Assembly: GCA_020633415.1 (NCBI GenBank)
Contig: JACKDQ010000011.1
Span: 62,001 to 126,000, forward strand
Origin: Deltaproteobacteria bacterium
Lineage (GTDB): Bacteria > Myxococcota_A > Polyangia > GCA-2747355
DNA: 64,000 bases
Direction: 5' to 3'
How positions within the stretch are numbered: the first letter of the stretch is position 1; every line of letters starts with the position of its first letter. The notes beneath the pieces are model-generated. The model was not told the DNA's origin and did no database searches. It saw only the letters and a list, made by a program, of their open reading frames with translations. Made by a program: the position numbers and the translations under genes. Positions 34,423 to 43,087 of the stretch are shown here, in pieces.

Positions 34423-35070
34423 ATGGTCCGCATCTTGACAGCGCTGCTCTGCCTGCCGCTTTTCGCGCCACCCGTTTCGGCGCGAACCGGCTCCGTCTGG
34501 AAACAGCCGGCGGGTCCGCTTCGCCACAAGCTGGGCAAGATCAACACTGCGAAGCCCCCTCTGCTGATCCATCAATCGGACGGCGCCTACCACCAGCCAT
34601 TTCGCGATGTCGGCCGGCGCGCGGTCGAATGGCCCCAGGCGCTGCGCGACCGAGTCACTTGGACCACGATCGGTGGCCCGAGTTGGGTCTACGGCGAGCG
34701 TCGCCGGCTGCCGCAATACGCCTACAAGCTCAAGCCAGGCTGGCAGTTGCTGCCGATCGATCTGCTCTTTTCTGCAGAGCTGGAGCAGTTGATCGCGACC
34801 TGGCGCAACCATCGCAACGGCAAGCCACCGGAGAACCAGTTTTCCGCACGGCTGATCAGAGATATCGAGAGTGAACTCTATACGCTCGCCGAGCGCAATG
34901 GGCTGTGGGATGAGCTCGAACGCGGCATCCCGACTCACTCGGACTTCTATCAGCAATTCGGCATCGCCGGCTTCTACGGCCAAGACTACGGCAACGTCCG
35001 CGCCTACGATCCGGTGGCGATCTTGCTACCCATCGGCTCGAAGCTGCGACTAAAGCGCCAAGCGCGCTGA
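34423..35070 (+). CDS. Exported protein of unknown function
   Basis: 215 residues. The signal peptide MVRILTALLCLPLFAPPVSA predicts secretion to the periplasm or beyond. The mature part is aromatic-rich and mildly basic (for example WTTIGGPSWVYGERR and KLKPGWQLLPIDLLF), ending in a Lys/Arg-rich tail. I do not recognise the family, and no catalytic motif is evident. A near-consensus sigma54 promoter lies just upstream. Confidence 0.75.
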   Translation: MVRILTALLCLPLFAPPVSARTGSVWKQPAGPLRHKLGKINTAKPPLLIHQSDGAYHQPFRDVGRRAVEWPQALRDRVTWTTIGGPSWVYGERRRLPQYAYKLKPGWQLLPIDLLFSAELEQLIATWRNHRNGKPPENQFSARLIRDIESELYTLAERNGLWDELERGIPTHSDFYQQFGIAGFYGQDYGNVRAYDPVAILLPIGSKLRLKRQAR

Positions 35071-35120
35071 GCGATCCGAAAGTTGTGGCGCAGATCACGG
35101 CCTGGGCCCTCGGCGCCGGC

Positions 35121-35126
35121 TAGACT
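35121..35126 (+). promoter_or_regulatory. Candidate -10 element 6 nt before a lipoprotein start
   Basis: TAGACT lies 6 nt before ATG 35133, which has no Shine-Dalgarno. This fits the same leaderless-type arrangement seen at 33492 and 32612. Confidence 0.35.
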
Positions 35127-35132
35127 TCAGCG

Positions 35133-35492
35133 ATGCCTCGGTCGATCGCCCTTATCGTCTGGTCACTTTGCCTGCTGTCGCTGGCCGCCTGCTGTGAAAC
35201 CGAAGATGTGTGCTACAGCCGCTGCCGCCGCGAGCAGCAGGCCTGCATCGACGATCGACAGCCGGTGTCGATTTGCTATACCCAGTTCACGCGCTGTGAG
35301 ACCGACTGCGCCCGCCACGGTTCCGGCCGCTGTTCGTCTAACCCGAACGATGAGCCGTTGCCGGTCGAGCTAATAGATCAACCGACAACACCCGGTACGG
35401 ACGCTACTTGGGCACCGTCGGCGTTCCATCCCGCGCCGCCGTTCCCAAAAAGCGTGCCGCCTGCCGAACCCCCGTCGGGTGACGCAACATAA
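35133..35492 (+). CDS. Small cysteine-containing lipoprotein
   Basis: 119 residues. The signal peptide ends with lipobox LAAC (Cys20). Eight further cysteines sit in the first 75 residues of the mature part (CCETEDVCYSRC onward), followed by a Pro-rich disordered tail (PAPPFPKSVPPAEPP). The tail-coding end overlaps the 3' end of the convergent hydrolase gene by 89 bp. Function unknown. Confidence 0.7.
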   Translation: MPRSIALIVWSLCLLSLAACCETEDVCYSRCRREQQACIDDRQPVSICYTQFTRCETDCARHGSGRCSSNPNDEPLPVELIDQPTTPGTDATWAPSAFHPAPPFPKSVPPAEPPSGDAT

Positions 35493-37947
35493 CGAAGTGA
35501 TCATCGTAGCTGCCGTCGGAAGAGGCCAACGGCGAGACAACCGCGGTCACCTTGTCGGCACCAACGGTAACATTGCCCGACACCGGAGCGCTGATCAGCG
35601 GAAAAGGCGGCGTCGGCGGCCCACAGTTGGTTTTGTCGGTGCAATCCGCAGCGCAGCTCTGGCAGGTCTCATCGCCGCTGCACACGCCATCGCCGCAACG
35701 CGCGTGAGGCTGATCGATCTGTGGCAAGTTGATCGACTGACCGAGCAGGCGCGTGGTCGAGGGCGGCGTGAAGCCATCAGCGACGCCGCTGCCGAGCAGC
35801 AAGTGACGCGGCGACTTGCCGGTTGGCGGCGAACGGACCAACGCCGCGCCGTAATTCAGACCGTCAATCTCTTCGAAGAATAACTGCATGATGTTCAGCA
35901 ACGCATGGTCGTGATCGACGTTGGTATCCGAGAGCGCAAGCCGCACCGCCGATGCGATGTCGACGGGCTGGCGCTTCGAGAGCAATGATTCGCGCAGCAA
36001 CCCACCGGCACCACTGAGCACGACCGCTTTGACGAGCGGCTCATAGGCGACGAACGGCAAGCCCTCGACGGTGCCTTGCGAGTGACCGAAATAGTAAAGC
36101 CGCGCTGAATCGAGGTCGATCGCCGCGCCGGTTGGCGAGTCCTGTGCACTGAGCGCCAGGCTCTCGATAACCCGCACCAGTTGGAACTTATCCGCCGCGC
36201 CCTGATAGACGTTGTCACGAGAGGCCGCCGGATTCTTCAGATTGAAAAACAGCTCGTCGGGCGGATCGGCGCTATTGCGTCGCGGACCGTGCATCGAGCC
36301 ATCGATGCTAACGACGACCGAGCGAGCGATCACCTCGGATTGATCGCCGGTGATCTGCGATAGCGAGGTCGCCACGCCATTGCCGATAAACGTCCTTAGG
36401 TTGCCACCCGTGCCGTGACCGAAAATCGTCACCGGCCACCCGCTCGCGGGCATCGCCGCCTTGGGCACGGTGATCACCACGCAGACATCGTCCTGGCGCA
36501 CGATCTGTGGCTTGTTTGACCCATCGTAGGCGATGTCGCCGCCGTCTTTAGGCTCCTTAAACGGCGGCGTACCGCGCTGGAAGACGGGCGTCTTGTAAAG
36601 CGCGTGGAGCTCATGGAACTCGTCTGAGACCGTGCTCGGACAGACATGGTTTTGATCCTTGCCATCGTCGCACGGCGACTTGGTCTTGCCGTCGCAGAGC
36701 GTAATCTGGCTGAGTCCCGGCGCAGGTGAAGCGCGCACAACTTCGCGCAACGCAGCCATCCGATGGCGCGGATCCATCGTGGTAAAGACCGTCCCGCCAA
36801 CCAACGCATCGGTGGCAATCGACTTGTCGGAGAGATAGGCGCGGAGCACTGCGTAGGCCTGCCAGGCGGTCTTTAGCCGGGCGTCGCTCGGTGCACTGCT
36901 CTTGAGCATTTCCGCAAAGTCACCGTCGGCTGCGACCGGCTTGCCGTCAGTCCCCTTGATGCCGCTGCGCAACAACACGGCGTAGGTGGTGTTTGCCGCG
37001 AGCGGCAGCTTGGGCCGCAACGCGACACTGTTCTGGCAGATGTATTTGCCACGATTTTCGCGCAGCGTAACCACTGCATCGACCTCACGCCCGTAGTTGG
37101 GAGAATCCTTGTCGATGTCGAGGAACTGTACAGTCTGACCGTCGCCCGCAGCTTTGACGGTGGTCGGGTCGACAGCTGCTGAGAAACGCAGATACGTTGC
37201 CGTATTGACTCCGAACCCGCTGATGTCTGAGGAGATGCGCTTGAGATAGAGGCCGACCAGATCGAGATCGCCGGTCATCAGCGACGTCGGATTGGTGTGG
37301 CCGGTCACGTCGATCTTGCCGTCCTTGCGCCGAATGTCGTTGGGAAACGGCAGACGGTAGAACTCATCGAGCGGTTTGTCGGTCTCCGGCACAGCGAAGT
37401 AGGCGCGCAGAGGCCCCGCGTCGACATCCGCGCAGATCGCACCGCCCCAGATCACTTGAGGCGCGGTGCACTCGTCTTCATAGCAAACCAGACTGGCTAA
37501 GCATTCCGACTGCTTGGTGCAGGCCTGGCCGGCAGTCTTGGTGTTCGCCGCGCCCGCCTGGGTGCAGGTACGCAGTCCGCCGCAGAGCAACTCTTTGACG
37601 CAGTCTTCATTGCCGCGACAGGCCGCGCCCTCGCTGCCCGATCCAGGATCGGTGCAAACATTGCTCGACGAGCAGATCAGTCCGTAGACGCAATGTTTGC
37701 TTTCGCCGCAGAGGTAGCCCCGCCGCGCAGTCCCCTCGGCACCCGGTTTTTCACAGGTTCCCGTGTTGGCGCAGAGCAGCTCGGTTTTGCATTCACTCTT
37801 CTGCGTGCAGGATTCGCCCTCGCCCTTGCCCGGGTCGATCGTCTGCGGTGGCTGCTCCTTGGAGCAGCCGACCCAGGCGACCGCGACTAATATAATGGTC
37901 AAGCGCGTACCAAAGGCACATGCTGCAGCGCCAGGGCTGCGTTCCAT
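35404..37947 (-). CDS. Cys-rich alpha/beta-hydrolase (lipase-like) lipoprotein
   Basis: 847 residues. ATG 37947 follows AAGGAGCGACGGC; the signal peptide ends in lipobox VGC. The first 150 residues hold EGF/dickkopf-like Cys modules (ESCTQKSECKTELLC and GAACRGNEDCVKELLC). A strand-rich domain (RLPFPNDIRR, FSAAVDPTTVK) then precedes an alpha/beta-hydrolase domain with the oxyanion-type FGHGTGG and nucleophile elbow YFGHSQGT. It ends in another Cys module (CGDGVCSGDETC). This resembles virulence-factor-lipase-type esterases in myxobacteria. A surface-anchored lipase or esterase is likely; the substrate is unknown. Confidence 0.85.
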   Translation of the reverse strand: MERSPGAAACAFGTRLTIILVAVAWVGCSKEQPPQTIDPGKGEGESCTQKSECKTELLCANTGTCEKPGAEGTARRGYLCGESKHCVYGLICSSSNVCTDPGSGSEGAACRGNEDCVKELLCGGLRTCTQAGAANTKTAGQACTKQSECLASLVCYEDECTAPQVIWGGAICADVDAGPLRAYFAVPETDKPLDEFYRLPFPNDIRRKDGKIDVTGHTNPTSLMTGDLDLVGLYLKRISSDISGFGVNTATYLRFSAAVDPTTVKAAGDGQTVQFLDIDKDSPNYGREVDAVVTLRENRGKYICQNSVALRPKLPLAANTTYAVLLRSGIKGTDGKPVAADGDFAEMLKSSAPSDARLKTAWQAYAVLRAYLSDKSIATDALVGGTVFTTMDPRHRMAALREVVRASPAPGLSQITLCDGKTKSPCDDGKDQNHVCPSTVSDEFHELHALYKTPVFQRGTPPFKEPKDGGDIAYDGSNKPQIVRQDDVCVVITVPKAAMPASGWPVTIFGHGTGGNLRTFIGNGVATSLSQITGDQSEVIARSVVVSIDGSMHGPRRNSADPPDELFFNLKNPAASRDNVYQGAADKFQLVRVIESLALSAQDSPTGAAIDLDSARLYYFGHSQGTVEGLPFVAYEPLVKAVVLSGAGGLLRESLLSKRQPVDIASAVRLALSDTNVDHDHALLNIMQLFFEEIDGLNYGAALVRSPPTGKSPRHLLLGSGVADGFTPPSTTRLLGQSINLPQIDQPHARCGDGVCSGDETCQSCAADCTDKTNCGPPTPPFPLISAPVSGNVTVGADKVTAVVSPLASSDGSYDDHFVMLRHPTGVRQAARFLGTAARDGTPTVPK

Positions 37948-38124
37948 GCCGTCGCTCCTTCTCTGTTGCTGTCAGACGATCATGCCAAAGGCGCCGATTT
38001 TTCGGTAGCGACAATTCGACGGCGCTCAAACTCACAATACCAAAGGGTATTCTTTGGCTGGTGCGCATCGCCAGCGAGCGTCACACCGACGCCAACCGGC
38101 GATCGAACATCGCGAGTCAGACCA

Positions 38125-39177
38125 CTAATCTTCCCAATCGAAGAAATAGTCCTTGTTGCTCAACTCGGCTTGCTCAGGCTCAGCGGGCGCCAGACCGCCC
38201 TCATCGCGAATGAACACCAGCAGGTCCTCCAATTCGCGCGTCTCGTCGAGCCAATAGTCTTCGGTGCCAAAATGCGGCCAAGTGCGCGGAAAGATCGCGT
38301 CGTGCCAACGCTTGGCGAGCCACGTCGCGTAGTGGATCACCCGCAACCCACGTAGCGGCTCGATCAATCGCAGCGTACGGCGATCGAACTCGCGAAAGCG
38401 CTGATAGCCCTCGAGAAACACCTCGCGCTGCCGCAGCGTGTACGCGTCGCGCCCGGGAAGCGCCAACCACAGGTCCTGCACGGCCGGACCGACGACCATG
38501 TCATCAAAATCCAACACGTTGAACACCCCGTCGCGCAACAAGACGTTGCCGAGGTGAAAGTCGCCGTGAATCCGATGACACTCGACGCCACTCATGTAGT
38601 CGTCGGCGATCGCGGCGATCGCTTCGGCAGCCTGGCGATACCGCGGCCAGAACTGTGGCGGCACGGTCTGGTGCTGCTCAAGCCAGTCGAGGTTGTCGTG
38701 CACGTAAGTCTGAGCGTCGATTCGCAACCGATGCGCCGCCTCTCGCTCCGCGCCGACGTTGTGCATCCGAGCGACAAGCATCCCCATCCGCTCAACGTCT
38801 TCATCGCGCAGCTCCTCCGGCGCGCGGCCGCCACGGGATTCGAAGAGGCAGTAGTAGATTCCGTTGACCCGTTTGACCGTTTCTCCGTCGGGAAAGGGCA
38901 GCACCGGACATACCGGCACTTCCTTTTCTGCCAAGTCGGCGAGGAACTGATGCTCTTCGAGGATCTGGGCCCGGCTCCAGCGCAGCGGGCGATAGAACTT
39001 GGAGATGATCCGCTTGCCGTTTTCCGCCTCCATCATATAGACGCGATTCTCGAACGAGTTGAGCGGAAAACAAACTGGACGACAGGCCAGGCCACCGGCC
39101 TCGACCGCCGAGAGCACCGCGTCCGGCGAGAGCGCCAAAAACAGATCCGTTTCCGCCGATATCGAAGCGTGACTCAT
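38125..39177 (-). CDS. srkA: Stress response kinase A (SrkA/YihE-type)
   Basis: 350 residues with an APH/ChoK-type kinase fold. Catalytic loop HGDFHLGNVL and metal-binding DFDDM are intact, and ENRVYMME and FYRPLRW are SrkA family markers. E. coli SrkA phosphorylates Ser/Thr and counters stress-induced death. The start is ATG 39177, with AAGG about 8 nt upstream. Same strand as the hydrolase lipoprotein, 177 bp apart, probably separate units. Confidence 0.92.
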   Translation of the reverse strand: MSHASISAETDLFLALSPDAVLSAVEAGGLACRPVCFPLNSFENRVYMMEAENGKRIISKFYRPLRWSRAQILEEHQFLADLAEKEVPVCPVLPFPDGETVKRVNGIYYCLFESRGGRAPEELRDEDVERMGMLVARMHNVGAEREAAHRLRIDAQTYVHDNLDWLEQHQTVPPQFWPRYRQAAEAIAAIADDYMSGVECHRIHGDFHLGNVLLRDGVFNVLDFDDMVVGPAVQDLWLALPGRDAYTLRQREVFLEGYQRFREFDRRTLRLIEPLRGLRVIHYATWLAKRWHDAIFPRTWPHFGTEDYWLDETRELEDLLVFIRDEGGLAPAEPEQAELSNKDYFFDWED

Positions 39178-39324
39178 CGCGCTGCCTTAGCACGAGCGGC
39201 GGGTGGCGTCCATCGTGCCTCGGCGCGCCAAGATCAGGGCGTGCGAACCAACTGTGTCGAGCTATACTTCTCGCTCTTGACGTCATGCCGACGCTGACCG
39301 CGAACATCGAGATAGGAGACCGAA

Positions 39325-40824
39325 TTGTCGGACAAACAACCCAGCAAACTGATCTGCGCTAAGAACGGCCCCTATATCGTCTCCAACGTCGAAACGCTGA
39401 TCGGCATCGATGGGCAGCCGCTCGATGCCGGGGCGAAGGTCGCCCTCTGCCGCTGCGGCGCCAGCAATAACCGACCGTTCTGCGACGGCGCCCACGCGAA
39501 GATCGGCTTTTCCGATGAAGCGCCTCGAGCCGTGCCGCAAACCAAACCCCAGCCGACGGCTGCGACCGATCGCGCTGCGCCCGCAAAGCCAAGCGACAGC
39601 CGCGAGGAGCCATTCAACGCGCTGATCCAGGAGCTGGGCGAAAACGGCCTAGAGAACCTCGGCGGTCACGGACCGATGGCGGCGATGGGCGTACCGCGTT
39701 ACCGATTGCCCTCGTGGGACGCGATCCAGTTGCTGACCGCTCAGCTCCACCGGGTTCCGCTGCTCGACGAACAGAGCGTCGATACGGCGCTCGTGATTGG
39801 TCAGAACGCAAAAAAGCCGCTCCGCCTCAAAATCCCGCTGTTCGTCTCCGACATGAGCTTTGGCGCGCTGTCGCTCGAGGCAAAAACGGCGCTGGCCAAG
39901 GGTGCCGAACTGGCAGGGACCGGTATCTGCTCGGGTGAAGGCGGCATGCTGCCCGCTGAGCAAGCCTCAAACAGCCGGTATTTCTACGAGCTGGCCTCGG
40001 CACGCTTCGGCTTTAGCTTCGAGCAGCTACAGCGCGTGCAGGCATTCCATTTCAAACTGGGCCAGGCCGCGAAGACCGGTACAGGTGGCCACTTGCCTGG
40101 CAACAAGGTCACCGCACAGATCGCCGAAGTGCGCGGTCTAAAGCCGGGCCAGGACGCGATCTCGCCGGCGCGTTTTCCCGAGTGGACAACGATCGACGAC
40201 TTTCGCCGATTCGGCGATGAGGTGCGTCAACGCACGGGTGGCATCCCGATCGGTTTCAAGCTTTCCGCACAGCACGTGGAAAAGGACATCGACGCAGCGC
40301 TCGAAGCCGGCGCCGACTACATCATCCTCGACGGACGGGGCGGCGGCACCGGAGCTGCGCCGTTGATCTTCCGCGACCACATCTCGGTGCCAACGATTCC
40401 CGCACTGGCGCGCGCACGGCGTCACCTGGATGCCTCCGGTGTCAACAACGTCACGTTGATCATCACTGGCGGACTGCGCACAGCCACGGACTTCGTCAAG
40501 GCGCTTGCCCTTGGTGCCGATGGCATTGCGCTGGCAAACTCGGCGATCCAAGCGATCGGCTGCCAAGGCGCGCGACTCTGCAACACCAACACCTGTCCTG
40601 CCGGCATCGCCACCCAGGACGAGAACCTGCGCCAACTGCTGGACGTCGACCAAGCGGCGAAACGGCTGGCGCGGTTCTTCGACTCAGTCGTCCACCTAAT
40701 GTGCACCCTGGCGCGCGCTTGCGGTCATACCCGGCTGTCTGACTTCAGGCTCGACGACCTGGTGACCTTCGACCGCACGATGGCGGAGCTGAGCGGCATC
40801 CGCTTCGCCGGCGTGAGCGGCTAG
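39325..40824 (+). CDS. FMN-binding glutamate-synthase-like protein with N-terminal CDGSH iron-sulfur domain
   Basis: 499 residues. Residues about 5-65 form a CDGSH-type [2Fe-2S] domain, with ligands in CRCGASNNRPFCDGAH. A linker follows, then a glutamate synthase alpha-like TIM barrel with the FMN-binding ILDGRGGGTG, ITGGLRTATDF and the 3Fe-4S-like motif CNTNTCPAGIATQ. No amidotransferase domain is present, so it is not a complete glutamate synthase; a flavin and Fe-S redox enzyme is likely. The start is TTG 39325: AGGAG with good spacing supports it and no ATG is available. Confidence 0.92.
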   Translation: MSDKQPSKLICAKNGPYIVSNVETLIGIDGQPLDAGAKVALCRCGASNNRPFCDGAHAKIGFSDEAPRAVPQTKPQPTAATDRAAPAKPSDSREEPFNALIQELGENGLENLGGHGPMAAMGVPRYRLPSWDAIQLLTAQLHRVPLLDEQSVDTALVIGQNAKKPLRLKIPLFVSDMSFGALSLEAKTALAKGAELAGTGICSGEGGMLPAEQASNSRYFYELASARFGFSFEQLQRVQAFHFKLGQAAKTGTGGHLPGNKVTAQIAEVRGLKPGQDAISPARFPEWTTIDDFRRFGDEVRQRTGGIPIGFKLSAQHVEKDIDAALEAGADYIILDGRGGGTGAAPLIFRDHISVPTIPALARARRHLDASGVNNVTLIITGGLRTATDFVKALALGADGIALANSAIQAIGCQGARLCNTNTCPAGIATQDENLRQLLDVDQAAKRLARFFDSVVHLMCTLARACGHTRLSDFRLDDLVTFDRTMAELSGIRFAGVSG

Positions 40825-40843
40825 TCGTTGGCCTAGCGGCGAA

Positions 40844-40909
40844 CCCCTCGAGCAACACGCTTTTCGGCTTCGCCTGTCAAGCAGGCCACAAGTGAAAAAC
40901 CTCGAGGGG
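40844..40909 (+). terminator. Nested inverted repeats after the flavoprotein gene
   Basis: CCCCTCGAG (40844-40852) pairs with CTCGAGGGG (40901-40909) and encloses a smaller hairpin, GCCTG-TCAAG-CAGGC (40872-40886). It could terminate transcription or be a structured leader of the next gene. No T-run follows. Confidence 0.35.
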
Positions 40910-40959
40910 CTAGCGCCAACGGGTGCAATGCGCTATCAGACGGGCAAACGGGGGATGCG

Positions 40960-42054
40960 ATGAGATGTAACTTACACAGATATAGCCAACACGGATGCAA
41001 CTTACGCAGTGGGTTGATCGGCCTGCTGGCCTTGCTGGCGGTCTGCGTCTCGACGGGTTGTAGTAGCCAAAGCACCGCAACAACCGACGCGCGCAGATCG
41101 GACGCGAAAGCACTCGATGGCGGCGTTCTCGATGGACCGCGAGGCGATGGTCAAGCAGCCGATGCTACGATCGCCGATGCTGCGATAGGCGATGGCGCAG
41201 CGGTCGATGCGGCCGCGGTTGACGGTACCGCAACCGATAGCGCGATCGCTGATGCGAGTTCGCCCGCCGACGGCAGTTCGATGGACGCCAAGGCAAGCGG
41301 CCCCTACAGCTGGAATCGCGCCTCGGACCAACTGATCGCGGCCTACGCTGGATTGGGCGGCGGAATGAATCCCGTTTGCGCGGCAGTGTCCGGCAAGACG
41401 CCTTGCACCTTCGTCAACCTGATGGGCGACGGCACGCTCTACATCGGCGGGAACTTCAACGGCGGATTGGTGCGGATGGCCCGTCTTTGTCCCAAAGAGA
41501 TCCAAGCACTGCTCACTCAGCTGGCACCCGAAAACTGGAAGACCACGCCAACCAGCTACGGCACCGCAGGGCTTTGTGACAGCGGCAAGCAAGCGTTGAG
41601 CGTCGACCTGCTCCAGATCGGCCAACGCTCGCTAACCCACGCCGGCTACTGCTCGAACACCTTACCCTCCGGCGTCGAGCCGATCACCAAGTCGATCCAG
41701 TCCGCGCTCAGTGCGATGAGCGGTCAGCTCAGCGTGCAGGGAACCGACATCCAACCGCAGCGTAGCTGGGTCGCCCTACAGGGCCCGCTGACGGCGCCCG
41801 GGACCTATCTTCCCGACCCGCAATACATCCACAGCTGGCCGCAGACCAAAACCGATCCCAGGCTGTACATCCACAGCAACTACAACGAGGGCTTCGTGAT
41901 CGACGGTAACGACGTCGCTACCGTCTATGGGCTAACGGTCGATCCGAAGACCAACGTGCGCTTCGTGGTGATCGACGGCAAGACCTACCAAGCGCCACTG
42001 ATCAGCGAGGCACCGAGTAAAGGCGTTGGCCTTCCCTCAAACTGTACGCCCTAG
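40960..42054 (+). CDS. Lipoprotein with D/A-rich linker, unknown domain
   Basis: 364 residues. ATG 40960 (GGGGG just upstream) leads to a basic n-region, a hydrophobic segment and lipobox STGC (Cys34). A long Asp/Ala/Gly linker (VDGTATDSAIADASS) follows, as in other lipoproteins of this window. The globular part (about 110-364) has scattered Cys and Trp and no family I recognise. The two CNL tripeptides near the start come from the DNA direct repeat; the true start might lie inside the repeat, but no better initiation codon is visible. Confidence 0.75.
   Translation: MRCNLHRYSQHGCNLRSGLIGLLALLAVCVSTGCSSQSTATTDARRSDAKALDGGVLDGPRGDGQAADATIADAAIGDGAAVDAAAVDGTATDSAIADASSPADGSSMDAKASGPYSWNRASDQLIAAYAGLGGGMNPVCAAVSGKTPCTFVNLMGDGTLYIGGNFNGGLVRMARLCPKEIQALLTQLAPENWKTTPTSYGTAGLCDSGKQALSVDLLQIGQRSLTHAGYCSNTLPSGVEPITKSIQSALSAMSGQLSVQGTDIQPQRSWVALQGPLTAPGTYLPDPQYIHSWPQTKTDPRLYIHSNYNEGFVIDGNDVATVYGLTVDPKTNVRFVVIDGKTYQAPLISEAPSKGVGLPSNCTP
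40964..41009 (+). repeat. Direct repeat of a dyad-symmetric sequence at a lipoprotein start
   Basis: GATGTAACTTACACAG (40964-40979) and GATGCAACTTACGCAG (40994-41009) match at 14 of 16 positions and are 30 bp apart centre to centre, about three helical turns. The first contains the palindrome TGTAA-C-TTACA. Both lie inside the first 17 codons of the lipoprotein gene. Confidence 0.7.
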
Positions 42055-42096
42055 CAGCGTGCTGAAGCGACTTGTGCGCCAGTTGAGCGCAGTAGG

Positions 42097-43008
42097 CTAG
42101 TCGTGCTGCGCGCTGTCGGCCGGCGACTGATAGCGGTCGAGGGCGAACGGCAAGCGCAGGTGATCCCAATAGCGCTCGGGAACCTGATAGTTGCCAATGC
42201 CGACTTCCTCTGCGACCGGCTTCTGGTAGCTACCAAACAACTGGTCCCAAACCATCGTCGTGTTGCCGAAGTTTGAGCATGACTCTTCGAGTACCGTCGA
42301 GTGATGGTGGCGGTGCACTTCGGGTGTCGCGAGTAGCCGATTGAGCCACTGGCTGTACATCGCGATGTTGGCGTGCTGCAGCAAGCCGTGGACACTCATG
42401 AAGATCAGCCAGGTATAGAACACCGGCTGCGGCGTGCCGAGGATCAACAGGATACCGGACTCGCCGCCGACCTTGATCAACACGTTGAACGGGTGAGATC
42501 GCGCGGAGGCCCAAAGGTGCAAGTGCTGTGGTGTGTGGTGGACCGCGTGCACACGCCAGCCGACGGACGTCACGTGCATCAGTCGGTGAGCCCAGTAGAC
42601 CGGAAAGTCGGCGACGACGACCGCCAGCGCGAACTGGGCCACGAATGGCCAGTTGCTCGGCCAGAGGCCAAGGCCGCTCTGCCCCTGCTGATGCGCGATC
42701 ACCGCAGCAAGCATGATCAAACCGGCCTTGGCCAGCGGGGCAACAAGCTGCGAAGAAACCAAGGTGTGCGCGATGTCGAGCAGCAATGTTCTACGCGGCG
42801 GCTGCCATTTTTCGCGATGGGGCATCAACAGCTCAAGCGACCAGATCAGTGCGCTCGCCCCGAGCAGCGCGATGATCACGACGGTCATCGGCGCAGCCCC
42901 GCCAAGCAATGGCTTCGTCACCAACGCCGTGGTGATCGCCAGCGTGGCGGGATAACAGAGTCCCCCCACCACGCGCCGCCACAATCGTTGGTCCGTCGTC
43001 CGATCCAT
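42097..43008 (-). CDS. Sterol desaturase/fatty acid hydroxylase family protein
   Basis: 303 residues, integral membrane di-iron enzyme. The conserved histidine clusters HRLMH, HAVHH and the late HRHHHS are all present; together they bind the two irons. Four to five membrane helices surround them. Known members hydroxylate or desaturate sterols, carotenoids or fatty acids; the substrate here is not predictable. It is divergent from a TetR regulator (43088), which probably controls it. Confidence 0.93.
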   Translation of the reverse strand: MDRTTDQRLWRRVVGGLCYPATLAITTALVTKPLLGGAAPMTVVIIALLGASALIWSLELLMPHREKWQPPRRTLLLDIAHTLVSSQLVAPLAKAGLIMLAAVIAHQQGQSGLGLWPSNWPFVAQFALAVVVADFPVYWAHRLMHVTSVGWRVHAVHHTPQHLHLWASARSHPFNVLIKVGGESGILLILGTPQPVFYTWLIFMSVHGLLQHANIAMYSQWLNRLLATPEVHRHHHSTVLEESCSNFGNTTMVWDQLFGSYQKPVAEEVGIGNYQVPERYWDHLRLPFALDRYQSPADSAQHD

Positions 43009-43030
43009 CTCGCGCCCTTATTGGCAGAGC

Positions 43031-43059
43031 TGACAATAGCGCCACGGCGGCTGTTGTCA
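43031..43059. promoter_or_regulatory. Operator candidate between desaturase and TetR genes
   Basis: TGACAATAGC (43031-43040) and GCTGTTGTCA (43050-43059) form an inverted repeat with 9 of 10 pairs and a 9-bp centre. It lies 22 bp before the desaturase start and 28 bp before the TetR start, where TetR-family autoregulators usually bind. Confidence 0.5.
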
Positions 43060-43087
43060 ACGCTGAACCCAACTGATATTGATAACC

